A stretch of DNA of 64,000 bases, from contig CM035359.1 in the NCBI GenBank assembly GCA_020137815.1, forward strand, positions 1,907,506-1,971,505. The letters run 5' to 3'. Within the stretch, counting starts at the first letter, position 1, and each line of letters opens with the position of its first letter. The DNA comes from Hormiphora californensis. Taxonomy: Eukaryota > Ctenophora > Tentaculata > Cydippida > Pleurobrachiidae. Both the position numbers and the translations under genes were made by a program. The notes beneath the pieces are model-generated. The model made no database searches and had not been told where the DNA came from. It worked only from the letters and a program-made list of their open reading frames with translations. Below, in pieces: positions 42,400 through 55,200 of the stretch.

Positions 42400-45300
42400 A
42401 AACCACTTTTTTTCGGGTTGTAGCAACAATATCCAATTTTTTATCACTGCGTATTTACGGCATTCTAGTTCTGGTAGGATATTACCAATGATTGCGTATT
42501 CGCTCTGCATTCACTGCGTATTCGCTCTGTATTCACGGCGTATTCACTCTGTATTCACTGCGTAAACAGTTCTGGTAGGATATCCCCAATGATTGCGTAT
42601 TCACTGCGTATTCACTCTGCATTCACTGCGTATTCACTCTGGAACCACTCTGTATTCACTGCGTATTACTTGCGTATTCGCTCTGCATTCACTCTGCATT
42701 CACTCTGCATTCGCTCTGCATTCACTCTGCATTCGCTCTGTATTCACTGCGTATTCACTCTGTATTCACTGCGTAAACACTATCGATTTAAGGATATGGA
42801 GGATGCGGGTAGTACCTTTTTTCTCCCAGAGTTTTACCGTAAGACGGACTACATCAAGGGTAACAACGCGGATGTTCCTGACCCATTCAGAGTGTGCAGA
42901 TTGGTTGCTATTGACAACCAAAACACGGTAGGAGCCAATATTATCATGATTATGGCATTTGACAATGACTCCGATTTACCGGAACTCCTATTTAACGGGA
43001 GGATAAACTTCCCCCGATATAGAAAATTAACGGTATTAATTGACCCAGATATACCGGGCACTTCCCCAAGCATCCCGGTAAATCGGGATCCGAATGTTAT
43101 AGTTGTTGATCTTTGCCTTGTTCGACCCTCCCTCCCCGGTTTGAACAAAACAAGCTGATCTGCTGCTAATTCAGGTGACTGTAAGGAAGTTATATCGACC
43201 TGAAAATCTTGATAAAGGAGTATGCTGTGCTGAGGAGTCAGACATTAATCTTCTTTACTACAGTGCTGAAATGGTATTTTCATATTTCACCAGCAACTTT
43301 ATTATCTCGCTATAAGAAGTGACATTTCACTTGTTATATGTTATAACCCTCCTTTAAATTAATTGTTGTTGGGCGTGGTGAGACAAGGAAATATATTGTA
43401 CCATTTCCCTATCCAGGTGTCAGTATCAGTGGACAAGATAGTGGGGAGCTGTACAGTACGTCACGGAGCTGATATCACCGATCTGGCTCAGTACTCATCC
43501 CGTGCTGACCATTTCTACTTTACCGAACAATGGAACGCGGAGGAGAAGGTACTGGAGGATCCTCCTGGTGATGTCAGGTGAGTGTTTTAGCAGGAACCGA
43601 CCGAAACAAGTAAACAACCAATCAGAACTCGTTATTGAGGTCACGTGACTGGTTATCAGCCAATCAGGGACCAGTATTTCCTGATTCGGTCGGTTCCTGT
43701 GTTTTAGAGAATCGTGGTTGCAGATTATTATTTGGCGAAGTTCCATTTGGTCATTTAGCAATTCGGTTTGTAGTGAAATGGAGATAAGAGTGATGTTGTT
43801 TTTAATTTGAACAAATCTTATTGTTGTTTGAACAAACATGATATTATGTTTTTAAATTTATTGCCAGGTTAAGTAATAAGGGGCCAGCTAAACAGAAAGT
43901 GGTCCCAGAGATCAAGCCACGAAAACTCCGAACGCTCGATGTCTTTGCTGGATGTGGAGGGTTATCTTGTGGATTCCATCAGGTTACTCCTTTATAAAAT
44001 TAGCTACTGCTCCTTCATAAAACCAGCTATTTTCATTTATAGATACAGTCACTTCTTCATAAAGCCAGCCACTGCTCCTTCATAAAACATGATACCAATA
44101 TAATTGCTCCTGATTGTGCTCACCAATACATCGTGTTGCAGGCGGGTGTAGCGGAGTCCAATTGGGCCATAGAGTTTGTTAGCGAGGCTGCTGCTGCCTA
44201 CAAGCTGAACAACCCCAAAACAACAGTATTTAATGAGGTACATATAATGACGTCACAAATCCCAAAACAACAGTATTTAATTTAGTCCAAAAACCAATTA
44301 AATAAATTAGTTTGGATGCCCGGGCCCATGTGGTGTCACGGGGGTAACACCTTTAGGCTATAACTGCCATAATTAACGGCATATCTCGTTAATTGTTAAT
44401 TGTTATCCTTCAATCTGTCTATCTTTATCTATCTCTCTCACTCTCTCTCTCTTTCTCTCTCACTATTTCTTTCACTATATCTTTCTTTTTTCTCTCTCCT
44501 CATATTTATCTCTCCGTCTTTATTGATTATATCTCACCCTTTCTATCCTAATTTCCTTTGCCTTTATCTCTCTCGATATCCATCATTTATGACAGTTATA
44601 GCCTAAAGGTGTTACCCCCGTGACACCACATGGGCCCGGGCATCCAAACTAATTTATTTAATTGGTTTTTGGACTAAATTTCTGTTCTTTTTGGTGTAAA
44701 ATAGAAAAAGCTTTTTTCGGATTTTTTTTCTGATTTCTGCATATTTTCGAATTTGAATAATTCATAAATATGCGAATAACGACTAAACGGTGAGAGATAC
44801 GACTTTTTGTCAGGGGGACGACCCCCCATAAATCGACTATTCTGCGCCGGAATATGTCCATGAAAACGTTCTAGGACCATCCGAAGTGGAAATATTAAGA
44901 ATATGCATTAAATCATGAATCGGTGCATAAATATGCAAATAACGGCTTAACGGTGAGAGATGGGGATTTTTGTCCCGAGTAAGACCCCCCATAAATCGAC
45001 TATTTTGCGTCGAATTATGTCCATGAAAACATTCTAGGACCAGCTGAACTGGAAATATTCAGAATATGCATTAAATTATGAATCGGTGCATAATTATGCA
45101 AATAACGGCTAAACGGTGCGAGATACGACTTTTCGTCCGGGGGACGACCCCCCATAAATCGACTATTTTGCGTCGAAATATGTCCACGAAAACGTTCTAG
45201 GACCAGCCGAAGTGAAAATATTGAAAATATGCATAAAATCGTGAATAGGTGCATAAATATGCAAATGACGGCTTAACGGTGCGAGATAGAGATTTTTGTC

Positions 45301-48300
45301 CCGAGTAAGACCCCCCATAAACCGACCGTTCCGCGTCGAATAAGACCGGTTTCAAGTCTTTATGACCTTCCAGTCATGTCATATCGCAACCATGGTTAAA
45401 ATGAATATTTAATGACTAATTAATGAATAATGAATGAACTATGGCGATTTCGAAGTTCTCACACAGCTATTACCGAGCGCAATGATGTAAGGAACCACTG
45501 TTCCAAACGGCAAGTCTCTACTATTTGTGGTTTAGGAGAACACTCAAAGATAAAAAAGCGTCCTCCCCCCCCCCCTCCCCCTCCCCTCCTTACATTTTTG
45601 CATTTTGGGACCCCTCTGGCAAATTTTTACCTTACATCTTGTATGTGCACCAGCACAACTTACATCCGATCGTTCTGAAAATTTGCATGCCTCTTCTCCT
45701 ATATGAGGGCCCTTAGAGTACAAAATTTCAGCTCTCTACTTCATCTGGAACATGCTTTTTTAAAGCATCAAAAACCCCGAAATCTGCAATGGTATATAGT
45801 AGCACTGGCAGGTTTTCACGCGCTTGTGTGTAGAAGTGTTGCGTGTGCTCTCTCTTTTGTTTTTTGAGTTAGAGGGTATTTCTAAGGTGGGGGCTCTGCC
45901 CCCACACCCCCGTTTATGGTGGGGGCTGTGCCCCCACACCCCCCTTTTGGGCCCGGGGCACTTGCCAGTGCTATGATGATTAGTAGAGGGGGTTGTAGCA
46001 CCGGGAGGTAATGAGTAAATACACACACACACACCCTATACCCAGCCGGTGAATAGCTAAATTGAGCTTGCTCAATAAGTATTTAATGAGGTACATATAA
46101 TGACGTCACAAATCCCAAAACAACAGTAATTAATGAGGTACATATAATGTCGTCACAAACCCCAAAACAACAGTATTTTATGAGGTACATATAATGTCGT
46201 CACAAACCCCAAAACAACAGTATTTAATGATTAGTAGAGGGGGTTGTAGCACCGGGAGGTAATGAGTAAATACACACACACACCCTATACTCAGCCGGTG
46301 AATAGCTAAATTGAGCTTGCTCAATAAGTATTTAATGAGGTACATAATATGACGTCACAAATCACCTCTCCCTTGTCTTGGTGTCCCGGTGCGGCTACAT
46401 GAGGCCAGCGTGTTACAGTCAGTTGTAACACGCTGCGATGTTACAGTCAGTGCCTGGCAACCTATCCCCGTGTCAATTACCCCTCAGCTCACAGTGCATC
46501 TTTTGTGTTCATAAGAAGCGTAAGAGATAAAATTCAATCCCTTCAATCAAACCCCAGGACTGTAACAAGATTCCTAACAAGGAACACTTTGGTAGCACCC
46601 ATTACCCACGTATCAGGAACCGACCGAATCAGGAAATACTGGTCTCTGATTGGCTGATAACCAGTCACGTGACCTAAATAACGAGCTCTGATTGGTTGTT
46701 TACTTGGTCCGGTCGGTTCCTGCCATGTATTATAATGTACCACCCAGGACTGTAACAAGATTCTGAAGATGGCAATGGAAGGGAAGGAGGTGGATGATCT
46801 AGGACAGCGGATACCCACCAAGGGTGATGTGGAGCTGCTATGTGGAGGTCCACCATGCCAGGTATTTACAAGATATATCTTATCTATAGACAACGATCCT
46901 AACATCTAAACAACGATATAGTTGTACTTAATCGAAAAAATGACGGATAACCAATTGACAGAAGATTTAGACAACACTTGTTATGTTCGAACCCCCCTTT
47001 ACATTTGTTTTGTGGGTGGGACGCGCGAAACCTAGAGTCTAGTTAGGCAAGACAATACTATGTCTCCCAGGGTTTCAGTGGGATGAACAGGTTCAATGCA
47101 CGGGAATATAGCCAGTTTAAAAACAGTCTCATCGCATCATATCTCAGGTAAGATGGGCCAGAGACCTAAACACCTCCGTCCGGTAAATCGAGGTTCGATT
47201 GTAACACACTGGGGAAGGGTTTAGGGAAATCGAGATCAGACACGAAAAAATACACTTTGGGGGGGGGGGGGGGGGGTGCAGTGCAAAGAAAATCCACCAT
47301 ACCCTGGATTTTCAAAATTGTTGATTTTTTATCGTTTTTTAATCGTTTTTATCGTTTTTAAATTTAAAAAAATCTTTTTTGATCGTTTTTGATTTTTCTA
47401 AAAAATTTTTGATCTTTTTTATTACGTTTAAGCGACGTCTAAAGGAAAATCGATGAACATACCGTCTAAACAACGTCTCAACTAAAACCGGTGAACATAC
47501 CGTCCCGGTAGGGTAGGGAAACACAGCATTATTGTTTTTGTTGTTGTTATTATGAACACATGGTGATGCGTGTTTCTTGTTGTTGTTGAAAATGAAATAA
47601 TATGACAGTTATCGGTATGGGGTTCATGTCTTGATCCCCCCGGCTTAGCTACCGTCATCTGGACGCTTTGTCCATCATTACCAAATTCAAATAAATACAA
47701 AGTTTGCTAGATAAGTTGGAATCCAATTTTCTTAATTATTAATTCACCAACATTCCATTCGGTAGACATCATTGGCCCCATCATGACCCTTTCCATTCCT
47801 GCATTTGTTAGAACGTCCATGCCTCCTGTAAGTTCTCTCAGCGTGGGGTCCACTCCAGCACTCATTGCCGGCCTGAACACTGAACACCTCCCACCCTAAA
47901 AGTTAAATATTTGTTAGCAAAACTAGCTATATAATACTAGTGGGTACACAGTGTGTACACACAATGACAATGCCAACTAATTACTAGTACGTAGAAATCA
48001 TGATAACTAGCTACTAGTAGAAATCATGTCGGAAATCAGAAATATTGGTTACATATTATATAACCATGTAGCAAAGGGGTGGCTGATCAGAGGTTGAAGT
48101 TTTCCACCAAACTTGAATCGGCGACTTCAAAAACTTCAATTACATACCCCTGCGTTTAGCGAGTTCAGCACATTTGGCTTTAGTGTTCCCTCCATGGTTT
48201 CCTAGATGTTTAGGAATTGCACGATCATTAGTATCCTTCCAGCACCCCAGGTGCCTGATTCGACAGGCCTCAACGGCAGGGGCAAAGAGCCCTAACAGGG

Positions 48301-48327
48301 TAATAAGTAGAAGACAAGTAAACCTCA

Positions 48328-48358
<31 letters not shown>

Positions 48359-51300
48359 CAGTACTGATTTGGAGTGGATATGCACGCATATTTAAATCAC
48401 CTGGCTAGTGTAAGAAGTCTTCTTTGTAGTGCTTAGCTTAAATTTCTCTAGCTCTCTAGGCGGGGTAGTGCTCTAGCTTCTTGGTAATGCTCTAGCTTCT
48501 TGGTAGTGGTCTAGCTTCTTGGTAGTGGTCTAGCTTCTTGGTAGTGGTCTAGCTCTCTAGGCGGGGGGGGGGGGGCTGCTTTGTCTTATCTCACCGCGTC
48601 CCGTACGGTGGAAAGTGGTTGAATAAAATAAACGAGTGGTAGGTACCGCGCGGCCCAAAAAAAACTAAGGGTACGTTGGCCTTCTTTTCACCCAGAAGTT
48701 TAATTTCGATCACTCTGATATTTTGTCACAATATTTGTATGGTTACTCATTCGAGGAATCCGGAGTTTCAAAACATAAAATTGTGAAGTTCATGAATGAA
48801 CCCAATTTCTCGTTTTTCGGGTTTTTCCAAGTTTTCTCATGGTTAAATTCGATTTTATTCTTAAAAATAGCAACCATGCATTAGAGTAAACAATAATAAA
48901 TGGCAATCCGAGTTTTTATTAAAAATAAATCAAGTTTAGTTGGTGAAATAAATGATTAAAAAACGGTCATTTTTACCAAACATCGATTTTAACCCGTTTT
49001 GACAAGAAATTGGTAAATTCAGGCGTTAAAAATTCGTACGGCCATTACACTTGATCGATATTGATGTTAGCTAGAATTTCGGCTCTCTATCTAAAAATTC
49101 ATTTTTACGACTGGAATGAATCCTAAATGAACTTGAAAACAAAAAAGGTATTCTAAACCGGAATTTCACAGTCGCCTTTGGGTAACGATTTCCTTTCAAA
49201 CGCGACTAATTTTAGGTCAATTGGACCACCACAAGAGACACAGTGGCCACTTTTCCGACACTAGGTCTGCCCAAGTGACCCCTATTGGACCGCTAGCGTC
49301 ATTACTAAGTGCCAATAAGCAGGTGTAACGGTCGCGTATCACGTATCACATCTGCTAATTAGGACGGTATACCGATACAGCGTCCGTTAGAATGTAAGTT
49401 CTCTTGCTAACACGTCATAATTTGATGGGGATCACATGACCCAACCTAGGCTAGGTAAACTGGTCACTGTGATTCTTGTGGTGATCCAATTAAGCTCAAA
49501 CTGGTCGCGTTCGAAAGAAAATCGATAGCCAAACAAATTTGTAAAACTTTGGTACCAAAATATGGTCCCGTTTTGGCGTTCATTAAATGTTCATTCGGGC
49601 GAAAAAAATGAATTTTCATCCAGAGGGCTGAAACTCCGGATTCCTCGAATGAGTACCCATACAAATATTGTGACAAAATATCAGAGTGATTGAAATTAAA
49701 TTTCTAGGAGAAAAGAAGGCCAACGTACCCTTAGTTTTTTTTGGGCCGCGCGGTAGCTACCATAATCATGATAATATGGTAGGCTACCATGATCCTTGGT
49801 AACGAAGTTACCCCTCCCTTGCCGGCGCGGCGTGCGAAGCACGCCAAACGAAGGCCGCGAAGCGGCCTGAGTAGGGGTAACAAACCCGCTTTGATTCACT
49901 TCAAAAATTAATAGCTCCTCAACCACTCAATGAAAATGCACCAAATTTTGGTATTCCCCACCAAATTGTCTGAAAATTATAATTCTGTACTCATATTTAA
50001 AAAATTATCCCCGGAACCTTGGTTTTGAAATCAGTTTTAGGTGTTAATGATGAAAAAAATTTTTGAAAAAGTAGGTCAGGTATGCTTAACATCATATCAA
50101 AGATCGTGGCAAAGTTTGAAGTTTCTATCTCGAAAGGTCTGGCCATCAAAATTAAAAAGGTCTTGAAGTTGAACCATTTGTACAAAACATGTTGTAACTC
50201 AGCTTCTACTTTGCCAAATTAAACCTGGTTTGAAACACTGAACTGCTAATCTATCCCTCCGAATACGGACGAAGTTTGAAACCGCCAGCTCTATTGGCCG
50301 CTCTGCAATACTTGTTTGTGTCAAAGAAATCAGGAAAGTAACGAGATTTGGTCTCGGTGTGGCCCTGTGCGCGGCTCAAACCCCTTAGCTAGAACTATGT
50401 AGTGTAGACTACAACTTTTCAGTGCTCAGTATAACGTTTTGGGCGCGCTATAAAAATAGGGGAAGCCCTTCTGATACCTCTAAACAGAGTGTGAGGTATC
50501 TTCGATACCAACCATGATCCATGGTACATTAACCCCTAAACTCGAACCCAAATAACGGCCCTAACACTTCTAAATGGGTATAGAGGCACAGCAAACTCTC
50601 GTTTCCGGCCTAACGACCGAAATCTCGAGTTCGCTTTTCGTGATTTTAGCACTAGAGTCCGCTCACCTAGCCCTTGACACGAGGTTTATCGGGTAAAGTC
50701 TGATTTTTTAATCAAGGGACAAGGGGTCATTTTGACCTTATTTCAAACGCACATATCTCCGGTTCCTGATGAGATAAAGACTTGAAATTTTAAGATCATG
50801 CCAAGTTCTTTATAACTTCAAAATTTCAAGTCTTTATCTTATCAGAAACCGGAGATATGCGCGTTTGAAATAACGTCAAAAAGACCCCCCTGTCCCTTGA
50901 TTAAAAAATTTGACTATATCTCTGTCAAAAAGGAGTAAAGGGCGCTTTTAGCACCGGCAAAGGATTCCTGTGTCTTCATATGGGCAGGCATAGCGTTGAA
51001 GAGTGCTATCGCAGATGATATGTAAACGAGTTATATAGTACATAACTCCCTCCCGCGCGGGCAGATAATCAATAGACGCACTGCAGAGCAGTGCGTCTAT
51101 TGAGCTGTAATGCACGGGTCCCTTCGGGACCCGTGCGTTACAGCCCTGTAAATCCCGAGCGTCAGCGAGGGGTTTACAGGTATATCTGCACGCAAGGGAG
51201 AGAGTTGTGTTCTATAGACCCCGCTGGCGGGCACCTAGAAGCAAAACAAGCACAATTTACGTGGTTTTCAAACAGAGAGCTCACACAAAACGGGTCAAAC

Positions 51301-51945
51301 AGTTGGAAATGAAGCTACAAAGTGCCTCTCTACATTCCTACACACTCGTACCAATCGTTTTAACAAATCAAAAGGGTGGAATGCAGAGAGAGATAACAGT
51401 TAATTGTGGGTCAAGAGGAACAGTTGCCAACAGACTGGCGGGCACCAAATCTAGACAGAGAGCTTAGTTGGTTGTACACACACTCCCTCTTGTGTTGTCA
51501 TGTCATTTTATCGTGTTTCCAGTGATTCTTTGTGATCTTTACACAAATCTGTCAGAGGGCGTGCGTCTATCGAGACACAAACTCACGGCAGTGCACGGCC
51601 CAATAGACCAGTGCAAATTGTTCGCGCGGGGCGGGCATCTATTTGAGCCAGCGGGGTCTATATATCTTCAAAGAGGCCTTTCCAAGTGGACGTTCTGCAG
51701 ATGGCCCGAGTCTTGGGGAGTTCCAAAACATTATGTTGCTATGGTTTGGTAGTAGACGTCGCCATATCTTCCACATAGTCAGGATTTTGAATCTGTCTCG
51801 TCTTCTTTGTAGGGACCACAGCCCTAGGAATTTGAGACGATCCCAATAATCAAGATTGTCGCATCCCTCCAGAGTATGTGTAAAGGATCTCTGGATTGCC
51901 TCAAGCCGTTCAATCTCTCCTATAAGATGGGGGGACCACAGCGAT

Positions 51946-52037
<92 letters not shown>

Positions 52038-52084
52038 TGGAGAGAGAGATGAGAGAGAAGAGAGAGAGACGAGAGAGAGAGAGC

Positions 52085-52117
<33 letters not shown>

Positions 52118-52162
52118 GAGAGAGAAGAGAGAGAGGAGAGAGAGACGAGAGAGAGAGGATGA

Positions 52163-52219
<57 letters not shown>

Positions 52220-55200
52220 GAGCGAGAGAGGAGCAATATATTCCTTTTCCTGCATTGCAGATCAGACAGGGAAAGGACATGCTAACTAATCACGACAAAA
52301 TAATAAATAGTAAAGGGAATTGGGGCAGGGTTGATATATCACTGCGCTGGCCAGCGCAAAGGTTGCTATCCCCTCCCCCAAAAAAGCGGGGGCCACGATC
52401 TGCTGATTTCTAAACCCTGGATGATATTTAAGCACACGTGCTAAAAAAGACCATCCACCCGGGCAGGGTAAAAATCATCTTGTTTTCAGTTATTGTGAGT
52501 TTTATCGACCTCGGTTTTTCCTGCTCGAGAACGTTCGGAACTTTGTATCGTACAAACGGAACATGGTCCTAAAACTCTGCATCTCATCTCTAGTTAACAT
52601 GGGGTAAGTGTGTGACACTGAACTCAATCTCCATCTCTACTAGAGACTCTAGGGTAGATGAAGGGAGAGGAGAGATCGGGACACCCCGGTTTCATTACCA
52701 AAACGGATCGACATTTGTTACCGCTACTAAATTTAACAAACAAACGAACCTTCCCCTCAGGCCTCAGGTATACCGGCCTCTCCTTAATCCCTTCCCCTTC
52801 CTCCCATTCCCCCCCCTTCACCCCCAGGTACCCTCCCATTCGCCTCACACTTCACCCCGTTCCTCCCAGGTACCAGTGTACGTTTGGTGTGCTACAGGCG
52901 GGTAGTTACGGGGTGGCACAGACACGAAGAAGGGCGTTCATCCTAGCAGCGGCGCCCGGGGAGACCCTCCCGCAGTTCCCTGAACCTCGCCACGTCTTCT
53001 CCCATGCTGTAAGTCAGGAACCGACCGAATCAGGAAATACTGGTCCCTGATTGGCTGATAACCAGTCACGTGACCTAAATAACGAGTTCTGATTGGTTGT
53101 TTACTTGTTTCGGTCGGTTCCTGCTGTAAGTATTACATACAGTCAAACCTTGATCTACCCCACTCTTCAGGGGGGGGGGGGGGTGAGAATTTGTTGTTGC
53201 TCGGTATTCATTTGAAGTTTGAACTAACTGACTACACTTTTGCAGGGTATGTCTCTGTCTCTAACAGTTGATGGGAAAAGGTTTGGAAGCCACATAAATC
53301 GCTTCAGCAGCGCACCCCTACGAACAATCACTGTAAGTTGGGGGGGGGGGGGGACAACAATAATCTCATTCGCTCTATCCTACTCCAGGGGGGGGGGGGT
53401 TTTGGCTAGTTCTAGTCATCATTATATGCCCAATTAAAGAACTGCGTGTTCGATGTTCATATTCTCCCCTAGTTTATGTATCAATCTCACTTCTCCTATT
53501 TCCAGGTTCGAGATACAATGTCGGATCTACCTGCTGTGGGAAATGGGGCTTCAGTGACAGAATTAGCTTACAGTAGTGAACCTACAACATGGTTCCAACG
53601 GCAAATTAGAGGTAAATAACCCTTTCGGGCAGGTCATCCTCCAGGCGTAGCAATCACAAACAAACCCTTGTTCAACCTTCACTGAATTGTTCAACCTTTA
53701 CTGGATTGTTCAACCTTTACTGGATTGTTCAACCTTTACTGGATTGTTCAACCTTTACTGAATTGTTCAACCTTTACTGGATTGTTCAACCTTTACTGAA
53801 TTGTTCAACCTTTACTGAATTGTTCAACCTTTACTGAATTGTTCAACCTTTACTGGATTGTTCAACCTTTACTGAATTGTTCAACCTTTACTGAATTGTT
53901 CAACCTTTACTGGATTGTTCAACCTTTACTGAATTGTTCAACCTTTACTGGATTGTTCAACCTTTACTGGATTGTTCAACCTTTACTGGATTGTTCAACC
54001 TTTACTGGATTGTTCAACCTTTACTGGATTGTTCAACCTTTACTGGATTGTTCAACCTTTACTGGATTGTTCAACCTTTACTGGATTGTTCAACCTTTAC
54101 TGAATTGTTCAACCTTTACTGGATTGTTCAACCTTTACTGAATTGTTCAACCTTTACTGAATTGTTCAACCTTTACTGAATTGTTCAACCTTTACTGGAT
54201 TGTTCAACCTTTACTGGATTGTTCTGGACAAATATCACAGTTTGTGATTATCTTGGGTTTTTCTGAAAGTGATCAGTCTTATCATCAGTCTTGGGTTTGG
54301 GTTCGTTCAAGAACAACATCATAGAAGCTTAGTTTATATTATTTTCAAAACGTGAAAGTTATTAAAACTGGATCCCTCTCCCAGGAAATACTACCACGCT
54401 GACGGACCACATTTGTAAGGAGATGCACCCCCTGGCAGCCATACGAACCAAACACATCCCACTAACACCAGGTAAACATTAAGTTAACATAGGGGTTATC
54501 ATTGGGGTTAACATATGGGGTTAGATGTTTTAGTTCCTTATAAGGAACTAAAACATCTAACCCCATATGTTAGACTATAGTCTAATTACGGAACTAAAAA
54601 TTGGCTTGGTAACTTACACCCATAATTTCTGCAACTTCGTGCAACATAACCATCCTTGTCATCGTGATCACGCGTGATTTCAACCTCTATCTAGGAAGTG
54701 ACTGGCGTGATCTGCCGAATATTGCTGTTAACCTACCCGATGGAACGAGAGCACCCAAACTTATCTACACACATGATGACCGCAAAAACGGTAAAAAGAT
54801 TATCACATGCTGCTAGCAGCATGTCATGCTGTATGGGGGTCCTAACCGTAGAGTGATTTTACGGGAAGTTTGGGTATTTACTATTTAGTAATAATTTTAA
54901 GAAATCAGGCAAGTGGTTTACTTTCCGTTTGTCATTTCAGGTCCACTACGAGGGGTGTGTAGTTGTGCAGAGGGGAGGAGCTGTGATCCATCTGATAAAC
55001 AAAACAACACCCTAATCCCATGGTGCCTGCCCCATACGGGCAATAGGCACAACCACTGGGCAGGGCTGTATGGACGGGCCTTCTGGGATGGGTTCTTCTC
55101 CACTACTATCACCAACCCTGAACCAATGGGAAAACAAGGTAACCTGCTCGTATGTACACGATCCCCGAAATATTATCTGGGCACTTTCTAGTTTCTCTGC

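Noticed and set aside
41163-42510. Long Ser-Leu, Pro-Leu and Arg-Glu/Gly repeat ORFs on both strands
   Set aside because: They are translations of (GAGGGA)n and (GA)n tracts. The same holds for frames at 3720-3995, 6960-7457, 39177-39745 and 51639-52280.
53685-54228. CRISPR-like regular array
   Set aside because: The 19-bp units abut with no unique spacers, and the setting is a eukaryotic intron. It is a minisatellite.
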